A DNA stretch of 64,000 bases, taken from NCBI RefSeq assembly GCF_002086485.1, contig NZ_MVHF01000005.1, forward strand, positions 62,001 to 126,000, in the 5' to 3' direction. The DNA comes from Mycobacterium aquaticum. Its GTDB lineage: Bacteria > Actinomycetota > Actinomycetes > Mycobacteriales > Mycobacteriaceae. Of this stretch, positions 20,451 through 27,931 are shown one piece after another. The notes beneath the pieces are model-generated. The model was not told the origin of the DNA, did not search any database, and saw only the letters and a program-made list of their open reading frames with translations. How positions within the stretch are numbered: the first letter of the stretch is position 1; every line of letters begins with the position of its first letter. The translations under genes were made by a program, and so were the position numbers.

Positions 20451-21481
20451 TGCGGATCGGAGTCTTGACCGGCGGCGGCGACTGTCCTGGTCTCAACGCG
20501 GTGATCCGCGCGGTGGTGCGTACTTGTGATGTGCGGTACGGCTCGACGGTCGTCGGATTCCAGGACGGTTGGCGAGGTCTGCTCGAAGACCGGCGGGTTC
20601 AGCTCAAGAACGACGACCGCAACGACCGGTTGCTGGCCAAGGGCGGCACCATGCTCGGCACCGCGCGGGTGAATCCCGACGAGCTGCGGGCCGGGCTGCC
20701 CCGGATCAAACAGACGTTGGAGGACAACGGTATCGATGTGCTGATCCCGATCGGCGGGGAAGGCACGCTGACCGCGGCGAATTGGTTGTCCGAGGAGAAC
20801 GTTCCGGTGGTGGGCGTGCCCAAGACCATCGACAACGACATCGATTGCACTGACGTCACTTTCGGCCACGACACGGCGCTGCAGGTCGCCACCGAGGCCA
20901 TCGACCGCCTGCACAGTACCGCCGAATCCCATCAGCGGGTGATGCTCGTCGAGGTGATGGGTCGCCACGCCGGGTGGATCGCACTGAGCGCCGGCATGGC
21001 TTCCGGCGCGCACATGACGCTGATCCCCGAGCATCCGTTCGACGTCGAAGAGGTCTGCCGGTTCATCAAACAGCGCTTCCAGCGCGGTGATTCGCACTTC
21101 ATCTGCGTGGTCGCCGAAGGCGCCAAGCCCGCCGAGGGGTCGATGCAGTTGCGCGACGGTGGCATCGACGAGTTCGGTCACGTCCGGTTCACCGGCGTCG
21201 CCCACCAGCTCGGCGTCGAGATCGAGAAGCGGATCAAGAAGGAAGTGCGCACCACGGTGCTTGGTCACGTGCAGCGTGGCGGCACGCCGACGGCCTACGA
21301 CCGGGTGCTGGCCACTCGGTTCGGGGTCAATGCCGCCGACGCCGCACATGCCGGCGAGTACGGGATGATGGTGTCGCTGCGGGGCGAGAACATCGAGCGG
21401 GTGGCGTTGGCCGATGCCACGCGCAGGCTGAAGCTGGTGTCGCAGAACCGGTATGACGACGCGGCAGAGTTCTTCGGCTGA
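20450..21481 (+). CDS. pfkA: 6-phosphofructokinase
   Basis: A 343-residue glycolytic enzyme phosphorylating fructose 6-phosphate. The nucleotide-site motif is [14 protein letters not shown] (residues 8-21). The GGEGT segment (102-106) keeps a glycine after the acidic residue, as in ATP-using enzymes rather than PPi-dependent ones. PKTIDND holds the catalytic aspartates, with Lys where classical ATP-PFKs have Gly, which is typical of the actinobacterial group-III type. [10 protein letters not shown] and the substrate-binding [14 protein letters not shown] are present. It has a GAGGAG ribosome-binding site and a putative short upstream frame. Cofactor preference is inferred from these residues only. 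Confidence 0.96.
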   Translation: MRIGVLTGGGDCPGLNAVIRAVVRTCDVRYGSTVVGFQDGWRGLLEDRRVQLKNDDRNDRLLAKGGTMLGTARVNPDELRAGLPRIKQTLEDNGIDVLIPIGGEGTLTAANWLSEENVPVVGVPKTIDNDIDCTDVTFGHDTALQVATEAIDRLHSTAESHQRVMLVEVMGRHAGWIALSAGMASGAHMTLIPEHPFDVEEVCRFIKQRFQRGDSHFICVVAEGAKPAEGSMQLRDGGIDEFGHVRFTGVAHQLGVEIEKRIKKEVRTTVLGHVQRGGTPTAYDRVLATRFGVNAADAAHAGEYGMMVSLRGENIERVALADATRRLKLVSQNRYDDAAEFFG

Positions 21482-21506
21482 CTGGGTTTTCAGCGCGAGT
21501 TTTCAA

Positions 21507-21567
21507 CGCGAGCAGACACGGCGGTCCCCGAGACGCCGCGTGTCGCGGACTTACATGTCTGCTCGCG
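21507..21567. repeat. Intergenic inverted repeat with 12-bp arms, after pfkA
   Basis: CGCGAGCAGACA (21507-21518) is the exact reverse complement of TGTCTGCTCGCG (21556-21567), with a 37-base loop that itself is GC-rich. It sits between the convergent ends of pfkA and the NAD(P)-binding gene, so it may terminate both transcripts. A second element with the same geometry but different sequence follows leuB at 36517-36575. Confidence 0.6.
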
Positions 21568-21587
21568 GAAGAACTCGGCGGAAAAAC

Positions 21588-22280
21588 TCAGGCGCTCTTG
21601 AAGGCTTCGCGGCGCAGCAGCTGCCACATTGACGGGGTGTCGACCGTCGTCGAAATCGTCACGGTCGCACCGGTTTCCGGTGACTGGGTCAGCTTCAGCA
21701 GATAGTCGGCGAGGTCTGTGCGCGACGTGAACGCGCCGACCGGGTCACGTTGTCCGGCAAGGTATTCGGTGACGTAGGGCAGGTCGAAAAGTCCGGAGGG
21801 CCGCACGATCGTCCAAGTGAGTCCGCTGTCGGCCACGATCTCTTCCATCCGGCGCATGTCGGCGTAGAGCGTCTTGCCGAAGACGCTGCTGATCACCGGC
21901 TGCACCACGCGCAAGGCGAACGGTGTGTCGGTGCGGCCGGGATAGTCGGCGAGCGCGGTGGAACTCACGACGGCCAGCCGATCGACGCCGGTCGTGCGCA
22001 TCGCGCTGACGATGTTGGCTACGCCGACCGAGTAGGTGTCGACCGGTGCCATGGTGAACGTGACGCCCAGGGTGGACAGCACGGCGTCGGTGCCCTCGAC
22101 CGCGGCGGTGACGGCGGTGAGGTCGTGGACGTCGGCTCCCGCCACGGTCAGGTTGGGGGCGGTGATGGGGAACTGCTCGGGATGGCGGGTCACGGCGATC
22201 ACGCCGTGGCCGGCGTCGAGCGCCTGCCTGGTGAGGATCCGCCCGGTCGCGCCGTTGGCCCCGAAGATCGCGATGCGCAT
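21588..22280 (-). CDS. NAD(P)-binding NmrA-like / atypical SDR protein
   Basis: A 230-residue Rossmann-fold protein with the dinucleotide-binding motif GANGATG (residues 7-13) right after the start, followed by VIAVTRHPEQF and AVLSTLGVTF. WTIVRPSGLFDLPY, a family marker, also occurs. The usual YxxxK catalytic pair of classical SDRs is not apparent, so it fits the NmrA/HSCARG-like or DUF2867 group of NAD(P)H-binding, often regulatory or quinone-reducing, proteins. The start at 22280 follows a strong GGAGG six to seven bases upstream. It is divergent from a MarR gene with a palindrome between; it is the likely target of that repressor. Confidence 0.85.
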   Translation of the reverse strand: MRIAIFGANGATGRILTRQALDAGHGVIAVTRHPEQFPITAPNLTVAGADVHDLTAVTAAVEGTDAVLSTLGVTFTMAPVDTYSVGVANIVSAMRTTGVDRLAVVSSTALADYPGRTDTPFALRVVQPVISSVFGKTLYADMRRMEEIVADSGLTWTIVRPSGLFDLPYVTEYLAGQRDPVGAFTSRTDLADYLLKLTQSPETGATVTISTTVDTPSMWQLLRREAFKSA

Positions 22281-22296
22281 GACTACCTCCAAATTG

Positions 22297-22311
22297 ATCA
22301 CTAGTTGTGAT
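22297..22311. promoter_or_regulatory. Palindrome likely bound by the divergent MarR regulator
   Basis: ATCACTAGTTGTGAT is an inverted repeat with 5-bp arms (ATCAC / GTGAT) around TAGTT. It lies 17-31 bases before the start of the NAD(P)-binding gene and 32 bases before the MarR -10 box. Its place in a MarR-divergent promoter fits a MarR operator. Confidence 0.5.
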
Positions 22312-22342
22312 AGTCACGATAGATGACAATCATGCCGAGTGC

Positions 22343-22348
22343 TAGTGT
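22343..22348 (+). promoter_or_regulatory. Putative -10 box for leaderless marR-type gene
   Basis: TAGTGT ends six bases before the ATG at 22355, with no ribosome-binding site between. This suggests transcription starts at the ATG. Confidence 0.45.
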
Positions 22349-22354
22349 CCGGAC

Positions 22355-22828
22355 ATGACGCAGGACCCGACCGGCATCGCCGCGCTCGACGAGCGCATTC
22401 CGTTCCTGCTGTCCCAGCTCGGTTCGCACATCGCCGACGAGTTCAAACGGCGGCTCGAATCGCTCGGCATCCACCCGCGGGCCACCGCGATCCTGCTCGC
22501 TCTCGCCGAGGCCGACGGGCAGTCGCAGCGTGAGCTGTCGGTGCGCCTCGGACTGCACCGCAACGTGATGGTGGCCATGGTCGACGCGCTGGAGGAGCAG
22601 GGCCTGGTCGAGCGGCTACCGCATCCGGCGGACCGCAGGGCGTTCGCGGTGTCGCTCACCAAGAGCGCCCGCGATGTGCTGCCCGGCCTGGACCGGGTGG
22701 TTCGTGACCTGGAGGATCAGATCACCGCGCCACTGTCGAAGGAGCAGCGGGCGGCCCTGCTCACCGCGCTGCAGCGCATGTCGGCCGCGGCGGGACTGAC
22801 TCCGGGAGTGCACCCAGGCCTGGCCTGA
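22355..22828 (+). CDS. MarR-family transcriptional regulator
   Basis: A 157-residue winged-helix regulator. The DNA-binding region is QSQRELSVRLGLHRNVMVAM, followed by VDALEEQGLVER; the wing carries the family motif HPADRRAFAVSLT. The dimerisation helices are at both ends. It is divergent from an NmrA-like gene, the usual MarR arrangement, and may repress both genes via the palindrome at 22297-22311. The ligand is unknown. The ATG is preceded by TAGTGT at leaderless spacing. Confidence 0.9.
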   Translation: MTQDPTGIAALDERIPFLLSQLGSHIADEFKRRLESLGIHPRATAILLALAEADGQSQRELSVRLGLHRNVMVAMVDALEEQGLVERLPHPADRRAFAVSLTKSARDVLPGLDRVVRDLEDQITAPLSKEQRAALLTALQRMSAAAGLTPGVHPGLA

Positions 22829-22852
22829 ACCCGTCCAATTAGGATCGTGTCC

Positions 22853-24358
22853 ATGTCTGTTGCCGCGGAACTTGTTGACTACGACGACGTGCTCGCCGCC
22901 TACGAGCCCGTGATGGGTATGGAGGTGCACGTCGAGCTCTCCACGGCGACCAAGATGTTCTGTGGCTGCGCCAACCGGTTCGGCGCCGAGCCCAACACCC
23001 AGGTGTGCCCGGTGTGTCTCGGTCTGCCCGGCTCCCTGCCGGTGCTCAACGAGGCCGCGGTGGAGTCGGCGATCCGCATCGGGCTGGCGTTGAACTGCCA
23101 GATCGCGCCGTGGGGCCGGTTTGCCCGCAAGAACTACTTCTACCCCGATCAGCCCAAGAACTACCAGATCTCTCAGTACGACGAGCCCATCGCGGTCAAC
23201 GGCTACCTCGACGTCCCGCTCGACGACGGCACCACCTGGCGCGTCGAGATCGAACGTGCGCACATGGAGGAGGACACCGGCAAGCTGACCCACCTGGGCA
23301 GCGACACCGGCCGCATCGCCGGTGCCACCACGTCGCTGGCCGATTACAACCGCGCAGGCGTTCCGCTGATCGAGATCGTCACCAAACCGATCGAGGGCAC
23401 TGGGGAGCGGGCACCGGAGATCGCTCGCGCGTATGTCACCGCGCTGCGGGACCTGTTGCGCGCGTTGGACGTTTCCGACGTGCGGATGGACCAGGGGTCG
23501 ATGCGCTGCGACTCCAACGTGTCACTCAAGCCCAAGGGCGCCGCGGAATTCGGCACCCGCACCGAGACCAAGAACGTCAACTCGCTCAAGAGCGTCGAGG
23601 TGGCGGTACGCTACGAGATGCGCAGGCAGGCCGCCGTACTGCAGGCGGGCGGCACCGTGACGCAGGAGACCCGCCACTTCCACGAGGACGGGTACACCAC
23701 CGCGGGCCGCAGCAAGGAGACCGCGCAGGATTACCGCTACTTCCCCGAGCCCGACCTCGAGCCGATCGCGCCGAGCGATGAGCTGGTGGACCGGCTGCGG
23801 GCCACCATCCCGGAGCTTCCGTGGTTGGCGCGCAAGCGAATTCAGCAGGACTGGGGGATCTCCGACGAGGTGATGCGCGACCTGGTCAACGCCGGCGCCG
23901 TGGAACTGGTCGCCGCCACCGTCGCGCACGGCGCCTCCAGCGAGGGCGCGCGCGCATGGTGGGGCAACTTCCTGGTGCAGAAGGCCAATGAGAGTGGCGT
24001 CGAACTCGACGCACTGCCGATCACGCCCGCGCAGGTGGCGGCGGTGCTGAAGCTGGTCGACGACGGGAAGCTCTCCACCAAGCTGGCCCGCCAGGTGGTC
24101 GAGGGCGTGCTGGCCGGCGAGGGCGAGCCCGAGCAGGTGATGGAGGCTCGCGGCCTGGCGCTCGTGCGCGACGATTCGCTGATCCAGGCGGCCGTCGACG
24201 AGGCGTTGGCGGCCAATCCCGATATCGCCGAGAAGATCCGCGGTGGCAAGGTCCAGGCCGCGGGTGCGGTCGTCGGTGCCGTGATGAAGGCCACCAAGGG
24301 TTCGGCCGACGCGGCCCGCGTGCGGGAGCTGGTGCTGGCGGCCTGCGGCCAGGGATAG
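22853..24358 (+). CDS. gatB: Aspartyl/glutamyl-tRNA amidotransferase subunit B
   Basis: A 501-residue subunit B of GatCAB. It binds the mischarged tRNA, activates the Glu or Asp side chain with ATP and receives the ammonia from GatA. Recognisable are [33 protein letters not shown] with its zinc-type cysteines, [33 protein letters not shown], and the C-terminal YqeY-like tail ([20 protein letters not shown]). The ATG at 22853 is favoured over the GTG six bases upstream because the AGGA box (22841-22844) is at normal distance only from the ATG. It is convergent with the TetR gene. Confidence 0.96.
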   Translation: MSVAAELVDYDDVLAAYEPVMGMEVHVELSTATKMFCGCANRFGAEPNTQVCPVCLGLPGSLPVLNEAAVESAIRIGLALNCQIAPWGRFARKNYFYPDQPKNYQISQYDEPIAVNGYLDVPLDDGTTWRVEIERAHMEEDTGKLTHLGSDTGRIAGATTSLADYNRAGVPLIEIVTKPIEGTGERAPEIARAYVTALRDLLRALDVSDVRMDQGSMRCDSNVSLKPKGAAEFGTRTETKNVNSLKSVEVAVRYEMRRQAAVLQAGGTVTQETRHFHEDGYTTAGRSKETAQDYRYFPEPDLEPIAPSDELVDRLRATIPELPWLARKRIQQDWGISDEVMRDLVNAGAVELVAATVAHGASSEGARAWWGNFLVQKANESGVELDALPITPAQVAAVLKLVDDGKLSTKLARQVVEGVLAGEGEPEQVMEARGLALVRDDSLIQAAVDEALAANPDIAEKIRGGKVQAAGAVVGAVMKATKGSADAARVRELVLAACGQG

Positions 24359-24361
24359 CGG

Positions 24362-24997
24362 TCAGCCCGCTCCGGCGAACATGGTCATCGCGACCATGGC
24401 GAATTGCTCGAGTCGTTCGCGGGGATAGGGTGTCGCATCGTTGACGGCGAGGCGACCCAGCATCTCCGCGAACGAGAGCATGGTGTGCCCGAGCAGCGCC
24501 GGGTCGAGTTGCGCCAGACGCGGATCCGTTGCCGTGCCCGCCTTGGCCAACTCCTCGGCCTGCGTCACGACTTCGGAGCGGGCGGTGCGCAGCGCAGCGC
24601 GATACTCGCGGGGCACGCTGTCGGGCATCGTGAGGATCAGCCGCCATCGGGTCGGGTTCTCCAGCGCGCAGCGCAGGAACGCCGACATCGCGGCGGGGTA
24701 GATCCGGTTGGGGTCGCCGTCTGAGAGGCCCGTACCCATCGCCGCGCGCACCTGCTCCATGCCGCGCTGGTGCTCGCGGGTCAGCAGGGCGGCGACCAGC
24801 TCGGCTCGGGTGTCAAATGCGGTGTACAGCACGGGTTTACCGACACCACCTGCCTCCGCGACGGCCTCCATGCTGAGCTCTTGCAACGGGCAGTCGGCAA
24901 GGACTGTCATGGCCGCATCGAGCAGTTGTTGGCGCCGTTGCTCGCGTGGAAGCCGCGGCGCGTATCGACGGCGCTGGCGGTCGGGCATCCGGCTCAT
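24362..24997 (-). CDS. TetR-family transcriptional regulator
   Basis: A 211-residue regulator. The N-terminal helix-turn-helix is visible: REQRRQQLLDAAMTVLADCP, then SMEAVAEAGGVGKPVLYTAF with the usual YxxF end of the recognition helix (LYTAFDTRAELVAAL). The C-terminal ligand domain is helical and diverse, as is common. The operon target and the ligand are unknown; it stands alone between gatB (convergent) and lppZ. A second ATG three codons in could also be the start. Confidence 0.88.
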   Translation of the reverse strand: MSRMPDRQRRRYAPRLPREQRRQQLLDAAMTVLADCPLQELSMEAVAEAGGVGKPVLYTAFDTRAELVAALLTREHQRGMEQVRAAMGTGLSDGDPNRIYPAAMSAFLRCALENPTRWRLILTMPDSVPREYRAALRTARSEVVTQAEELAKAGTATDPRLAQLDPALLGHTMLSFAEMLGRLAVNDATPYPRERLEQFAMVAMTMFAGAG

Positions 24998-25081
24998 GCT
25001 ACGGGACGTGCTGTGCAGGCGTGGTCCGGTCGGCGCCGCCGGCCCTGCCGACGCTATCGCGATCTCGAAAAGCGTTGGGTA

Positions 25082-26203
25082 TCAGGTCTTGTCGGCGTTG
25101 CTGCGGGGGAAGCCGCCACCTTGCGGGAACAGCGGGAACACCACGTCGTCGAGCTTCTCGGCATCGCCGGCCGTGCGGTTCACCGTCGCACCCCACACAT
25201 TGCCGTCGGGCGAGAGTTGCAGCGCCCAGGCGTGGCCGCGAACGTTGTCCCGCAGCACCTCCGGCTCGCCGGTGACCGCGCCGGTGTCCTTGGCCATCCG
25301 CACCGCGACGGTCTTCTTGGTGTTGACCAGGTTCACCAGCACCGTGCCGTCGAGCGCCGCGCATCCGGCCACCCCGGGCCGGTCGGGCCAGGTCCACACC
25401 GTCGACACCTTCGAGTCCTTGGTGATCCGCTGCAGTCGATCGGCGGTCGGGGCGCGGTCGGTGACGTACAGCGAGCCGTCGGCCGGATCCACACACATGT
25501 CCCCGCCTGCTCCCAAGCCGCTCAACGCGGTGGTGACCGGCGCCTGATTGACAGTGGTGGGCTGCTCGATCCGCAGCACCTTGCCAGCCAGCGAGGCCGG
25601 ATCGGCCGCCATGGCCGGATTGCCCGCGTCACCGGTCTGCACCAGCAAGGTGGTGGGACTGGTGAAGATCAGCGAGCCGGTGTTGCCGGTCGCGCCCTTG
25701 GGGATCCCGGTGAGGATCGGCTTGGGCGGATCGGTGTTGGCGATGCGGATGACGCGGTTGTCGGTCGGCGTGCTGATGTAGGCGTACATCAGCCGGTCCT
25801 GGGCGTAGGTGGGGGACAGGACGATATCGAGCAGACCGCCGTCGCCGGAGGGATCGACGGGGATGACGACCTTGACCTTCGGTTCGGCCTTGGTGGACAC
25901 CTCTTTGACAGCTCCGGTGAGCCGTTCGGCGACGAGTGCCGACTGGCTGTCGGGGCCCATGATCAAACCGCTGGTGCTGTCCAGGCAGCCCTGCATCACC
26001 CCGGGCGCCGGGCATTCCTTGGGGAAAGGTTTTGCCGGCAGCGGCGGAGGGGGTGGCGGCGACGAGGACGGCGGCGGCCCCATTTGAGGTTCGGTGGTGA
26101 ACGGCTCCGACTGAGCCGCGTTGAACCGAGCACACCCCGAGCCGGCCAACATCACGGCACACACAACGGCGGCCACCACCGATATCCGCCGACGCGATTC
26201 CAT
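25082..26203 (-). CDS. lppZ: Lipoprotein LppZ, PQQ/glucose-sorbosone dehydrogenase-like beta-propeller
   Basis: A 373-residue exported protein. The signal peptide ends in the lipobox LAGSGC (Cys24), followed by a Pro-rich linker. The mature part shows the repeated blades of a glucose/sorbosone dehydrogenase-type propeller: GLLDIVLSPTYAQDRLMYAY, GSLIFTSPTTLLVQTGDAGN, LAGKVLRIEQP and DGNVWGAT. From memory M. tuberculosis LppZ (Rv3006) has this length and lies next to the same DoxX gene. Enzyme activity is not established for the family member. The ATG is six bases after a minus-strand TAATCT box, suggesting a leaderless transcript. Confidence 0.88.
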   Translation of the reverse strand: MESRRRISVVAAVVCAVMLAGSGCARFNAAQSEPFTTEPQMGPPPSSSPPPPPPLPAKPFPKECPAPGVMQGCLDSTSGLIMGPDSQSALVAERLTGAVKEVSTKAEPKVKVVIPVDPSGDGGLLDIVLSPTYAQDRLMYAYISTPTDNRVIRIANTDPPKPILTGIPKGATGNTGSLIFTSPTTLLVQTGDAGNPAMAADPASLAGKVLRIEQPTTVNQAPVTTALSGLGAGGDMCVDPADGSLYVTDRAPTADRLQRITKDSKVSTVWTWPDRPGVAGCAALDGTVLVNLVNTKKTVAVRMAKDTGAVTGEPEVLRDNVRGHAWALQLSPDGNVWGATVNRTAGDAEKLDDVVFPLFPQGGGFPRSNADKT

Positions 26204-26209
26204 GCCGCC

Positions 26210-26342
26210 AGATTACGGATTGCCGCGCAGTGCTCGCCACGCCGGGCGACCGCGTGCTTTGCGGTAACGGCACCTCGGGGGCCAATACCAGGCGGAAGCG
26301 CCGGGGTAAATACCCGGTTCGGGCTTGACTTGCACTTACCCT
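26210..26342. promoter_or_regulatory. Divergent leaderless promoters for lppZ and the DoxX gene
   Basis: On the minus strand TAATCT (complement of 26210-26215) is six bases before the lppZ ATG. On the plus strand TACCCT (26337-26342) is seven bases before the DoxX GTG at 26350. Neither start has a ribosome-binding site. I see no further operator-like repeat in the space between. Confidence 0.45.
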
Positions 26343-26349
26343 GGGCAGC

Positions 26350-27201
26350 GTGACCAGTCACTCGCAGGACCCACTCGCTTGGCAGAGACCAGATAGTTCG
26401 GGCACCGGCGACTCCGCCAGACCTGCCACGGCGAGCCTGGTCGACCCCGAAGACGATCTGCCGTCGGCCACCTACGGCGGCGATTTCGAAACCACCGCCA
26501 TCCCGCGGTACGACTCCGCCAAGCCGGCCGATCAGTCGGGTTTCCCGCTGATGGGCGAGCCCGAGCCGCTGCCCTACGTGCAGCCGGGCCTGCGGCAGCC
26601 CCTCGGCCCATACGGTGCCGAACCCGCCGAGATCGAACGTGACCCCCTGCTCGACGACCGTGTCAGAGCGGCGGGCCGACGGGGCACCCAGGACCTCGGC
26701 TTGCTCATCCTGCGCCTGGCCGTGGGCGGGCTGCTGATCATCCACGGCCTGCAGAAGGCATTCGGCTGGTGGGGCGGCCCCGGCCTGGACGGGTTCAAGA
26801 CCTGGCTGCAGCAGGCAGGCTTCCAGCACGCCGACATCGTGACCTACGTCGCGACCGGCGGCGAACTGGCCCTCGGCGTGCTGCTTGTCCTGGGTCTGTT
26901 CACCCCTGTCGCGGCGGCCGGCACACTGGCCTACCTGATCAACGGCGTGCTGGTCGACGCGATGGCCGCGCACGAGGATGCCCGGTTGTCGAGTTTCCTC
27001 ACCGACGGCCACGAATACCGGCTGATTCCCGTTGCCGTCGCCGCGGCGCTCGTGCTGACCGGCCCGGGGCGGTACGGCTTCGACGCCGGACGGGGCTGGG
27101 CCCGGCGCCCATTCGTCGGATCGTTCGTCGCGCTGCTGGTGGGCATCGGCGTCGGCATCGGACTGTGGGCCCTGCTCAACGGCGGAAACCCGCTGCGCTG
27201 A
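26350..27201 (+). CDS. DoxX-family membrane protein with disordered N-terminus
   Basis: A 283-residue protein. About 115 N-terminal residues are acidic, Pro-rich and probably disordered in the cytoplasm. Then come four membrane helices of the DoxX family, starting at GLLILRLAVGGLLIIHGLQ and including ALGVLLVLGLFTPVAAAGTL. In M. tuberculosis a DoxX protein joins SodA and the thiosulfate sulfurtransferase SseA in a membrane complex against oxidative stress; whether this one does is inference. I recall the counterpart at this place as Rv3005c. It starts at a GTG seven bases after a TACCCT box. It is convergent with cfp6. Confidence 0.85.
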   Translation: MTSHSQDPLAWQRPDSSGTGDSARPATASLVDPEDDLPSATYGGDFETTAIPRYDSAKPADQSGFPLMGEPEPLPYVQPGLRQPLGPYGAEPAEIERDPLLDDRVRAAGRRGTQDLGLLILRLAVGGLLIIHGLQKAFGWWGGPGLDGFKTWLQQAGFQHADIVTYVATGGELALGVLLVLGLFTPVAAAGTLAYLINGVLVDAMAAHEDARLSSFLTDGHEYRLIPVAVAAALVLTGPGRYGFDAGRGWARRPFVGSFVALLVGIGVGIGLWALLNGGNPLR

Positions 27202-27236
27202 GCGCGCTCGGCGCTACGCGTGGTGGAAGTGCTCCG

Positions 27237-27635
27237 CTACGCGTACGGGTTAGGGACGCGTCCGCCGCTCACCTCGGTGAGCAGCGGAAGCACCGCAAAC
27301 GTGACGGCGGGCAGGCGCAGTTCCGATCCGTCGCGCAAGTGGGCGACGGCCCACGACGACCGGTCGAACCGCAGACCGTCGATCTCCGACCACGCCACCG
27401 TGCGGCTGCCGAGCAGCGAGCGCGCGGTCACGTTGTCATGATCGGCGACGGTCCGGTAGCGGATGATGGCGTAGGACAACCCGATCGGCAGAATCAGCAG
27501 CGGCGTGCCCCACGTGGGATTGGTGAGCACCAACGTCAGCAGGCCGAGTGCAAAGAATCCGACCGCGATGTGCGCCATCGGCGACATTCGGACGACGACC
27601 GGTTTGGTTGCAGAACGGGAACTCACGACATCCAT
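27237..27635 (-). CDS. cfp6: Cfp6-like PH-domain membrane protein
   Basis: A 132-residue protein with two hydrophobic segments (AHIAVGFFALGLLTLVL, then GTPLLILPIGLSYAI) and a bacterial PH-like domain afterwards. The core motif TVADHDNVTARSLLGSRTV, then WSEIDGLRF and the tail TEVSGGRVPNPYA, matches the mycobacterial low-molecular-weight antigen CFP-6 as I recall it. It may begin instead at the ATG at 27578, which matches the shorter M. tuberculosis protein start. Function is unknown. It is divergent from the ilv operon and convergent with the DoxX gene. Confidence 0.8.
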   Translation of the reverse strand: MDVVSSRSATKPVVVRMSPMAHIAVGFFALGLLTLVLTNPTWGTPLLILPIGLSYAIIRYRTVADHDNVTARSLLGSRTVAWSEIDGLRFDRSSWAVAHLRDGSELRLPAVTFAVLPLLTEVSGGRVPNPYA

Positions 27636-27700
27636 CCTTGCACTGCGCGCCGTCGGGTCCGGCCCGGTGTCCCGGGCGGTCAGCGCAGGCGGGCCGCAAT

Positions 27701-27730
27701 TTGACCTTCGACCTGTGCGGCAGCTACCGT
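27701..27730 (+). promoter_or_regulatory. Putative ilvLBNC promoter
   Basis: TTGACC (27701-27706) and TACCGT (27725-27730) are separated by 18 bases, a good match for a housekeeping promoter. The expected transcription start (27737-27739) falls at or next to the ATG of the leader peptide at 27739, so the leader peptide may be translated without a ribosome-binding site. The same TACCGT box is seen in the hupB promoter. Confidence 0.6.
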
Positions 27731-27738
27731 CAACGGTT

Positions 27739-27810
27739 ATGCAGACCCCGGGATTGCTCGTAGTAATTGGTTGGCGCGTTGATGCCGCGCTGGCCCCCTG
27801 CCGGGCATAG
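27739..27810 (+). CDS. ilvL: ilvB leader peptide (attenuator control peptide)
   Basis: A 23-codon frame beginning ATG at 27739 and ending TAG at 27808-27810. Codons 6-10 (27754-27768) read Leu-Leu-Val-Val-Ile: all three end products of the pathway in one run. The leader lies directly upstream of a strong intrinsic terminator and of ilvB. This is the pattern of leader peptides controlling ilv operons by ribosome stalling, as described for Corynebacterium ilvBNC. It is too short for ordinary gene finding. The peptide itself probably has no other job. Confidence 0.82.
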   Translation: MQTPGLLVVIGWRVDAALAPCRA

Positions 27811-27864
27811 CCACCAGCATCGACGCGCCACCCTCGTACAGCAGCCTGCTGACGGGGGTTTTTT
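27773..27864 (+). terminator. Transcription attenuator of ilvBNC
   Basis: Terminator stem: CCCTCGT (27831-27837) pairs with ACGGGGG (27852-27858) and CAGCA (27839-27843) with TGCTG (27847-27851), loop GCC, followed by six T (27859-27864). Upstream, GGCGCGTTGATGC (27773-27785), inside the leader peptide just after the Leu/Val/Ile codons, can pair over 13 positions with GCATCGACGCGCC (27817-27829), which abuts the terminator stem. GCGCG (27774-27778) could alternatively pair with CGCGC (27786-27790). Ribosome position on the leader would select between these. The exact antiterminator fold is not computed. Confidence 0.8.
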
Positions 27865-27931
27865 GTTGCTTCCAGCGCGTCTGACCATCATTGACAACCG
27901 AGATTTCCGAAGAGAACGTGAAGAGGAAACC

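Noticed and set aside
20267..21349. Minus-strand frame of 360 codons opposite pfkA
   Set aside because: No domain and low-complexity residue use; pfkA is clear on the plus strand.
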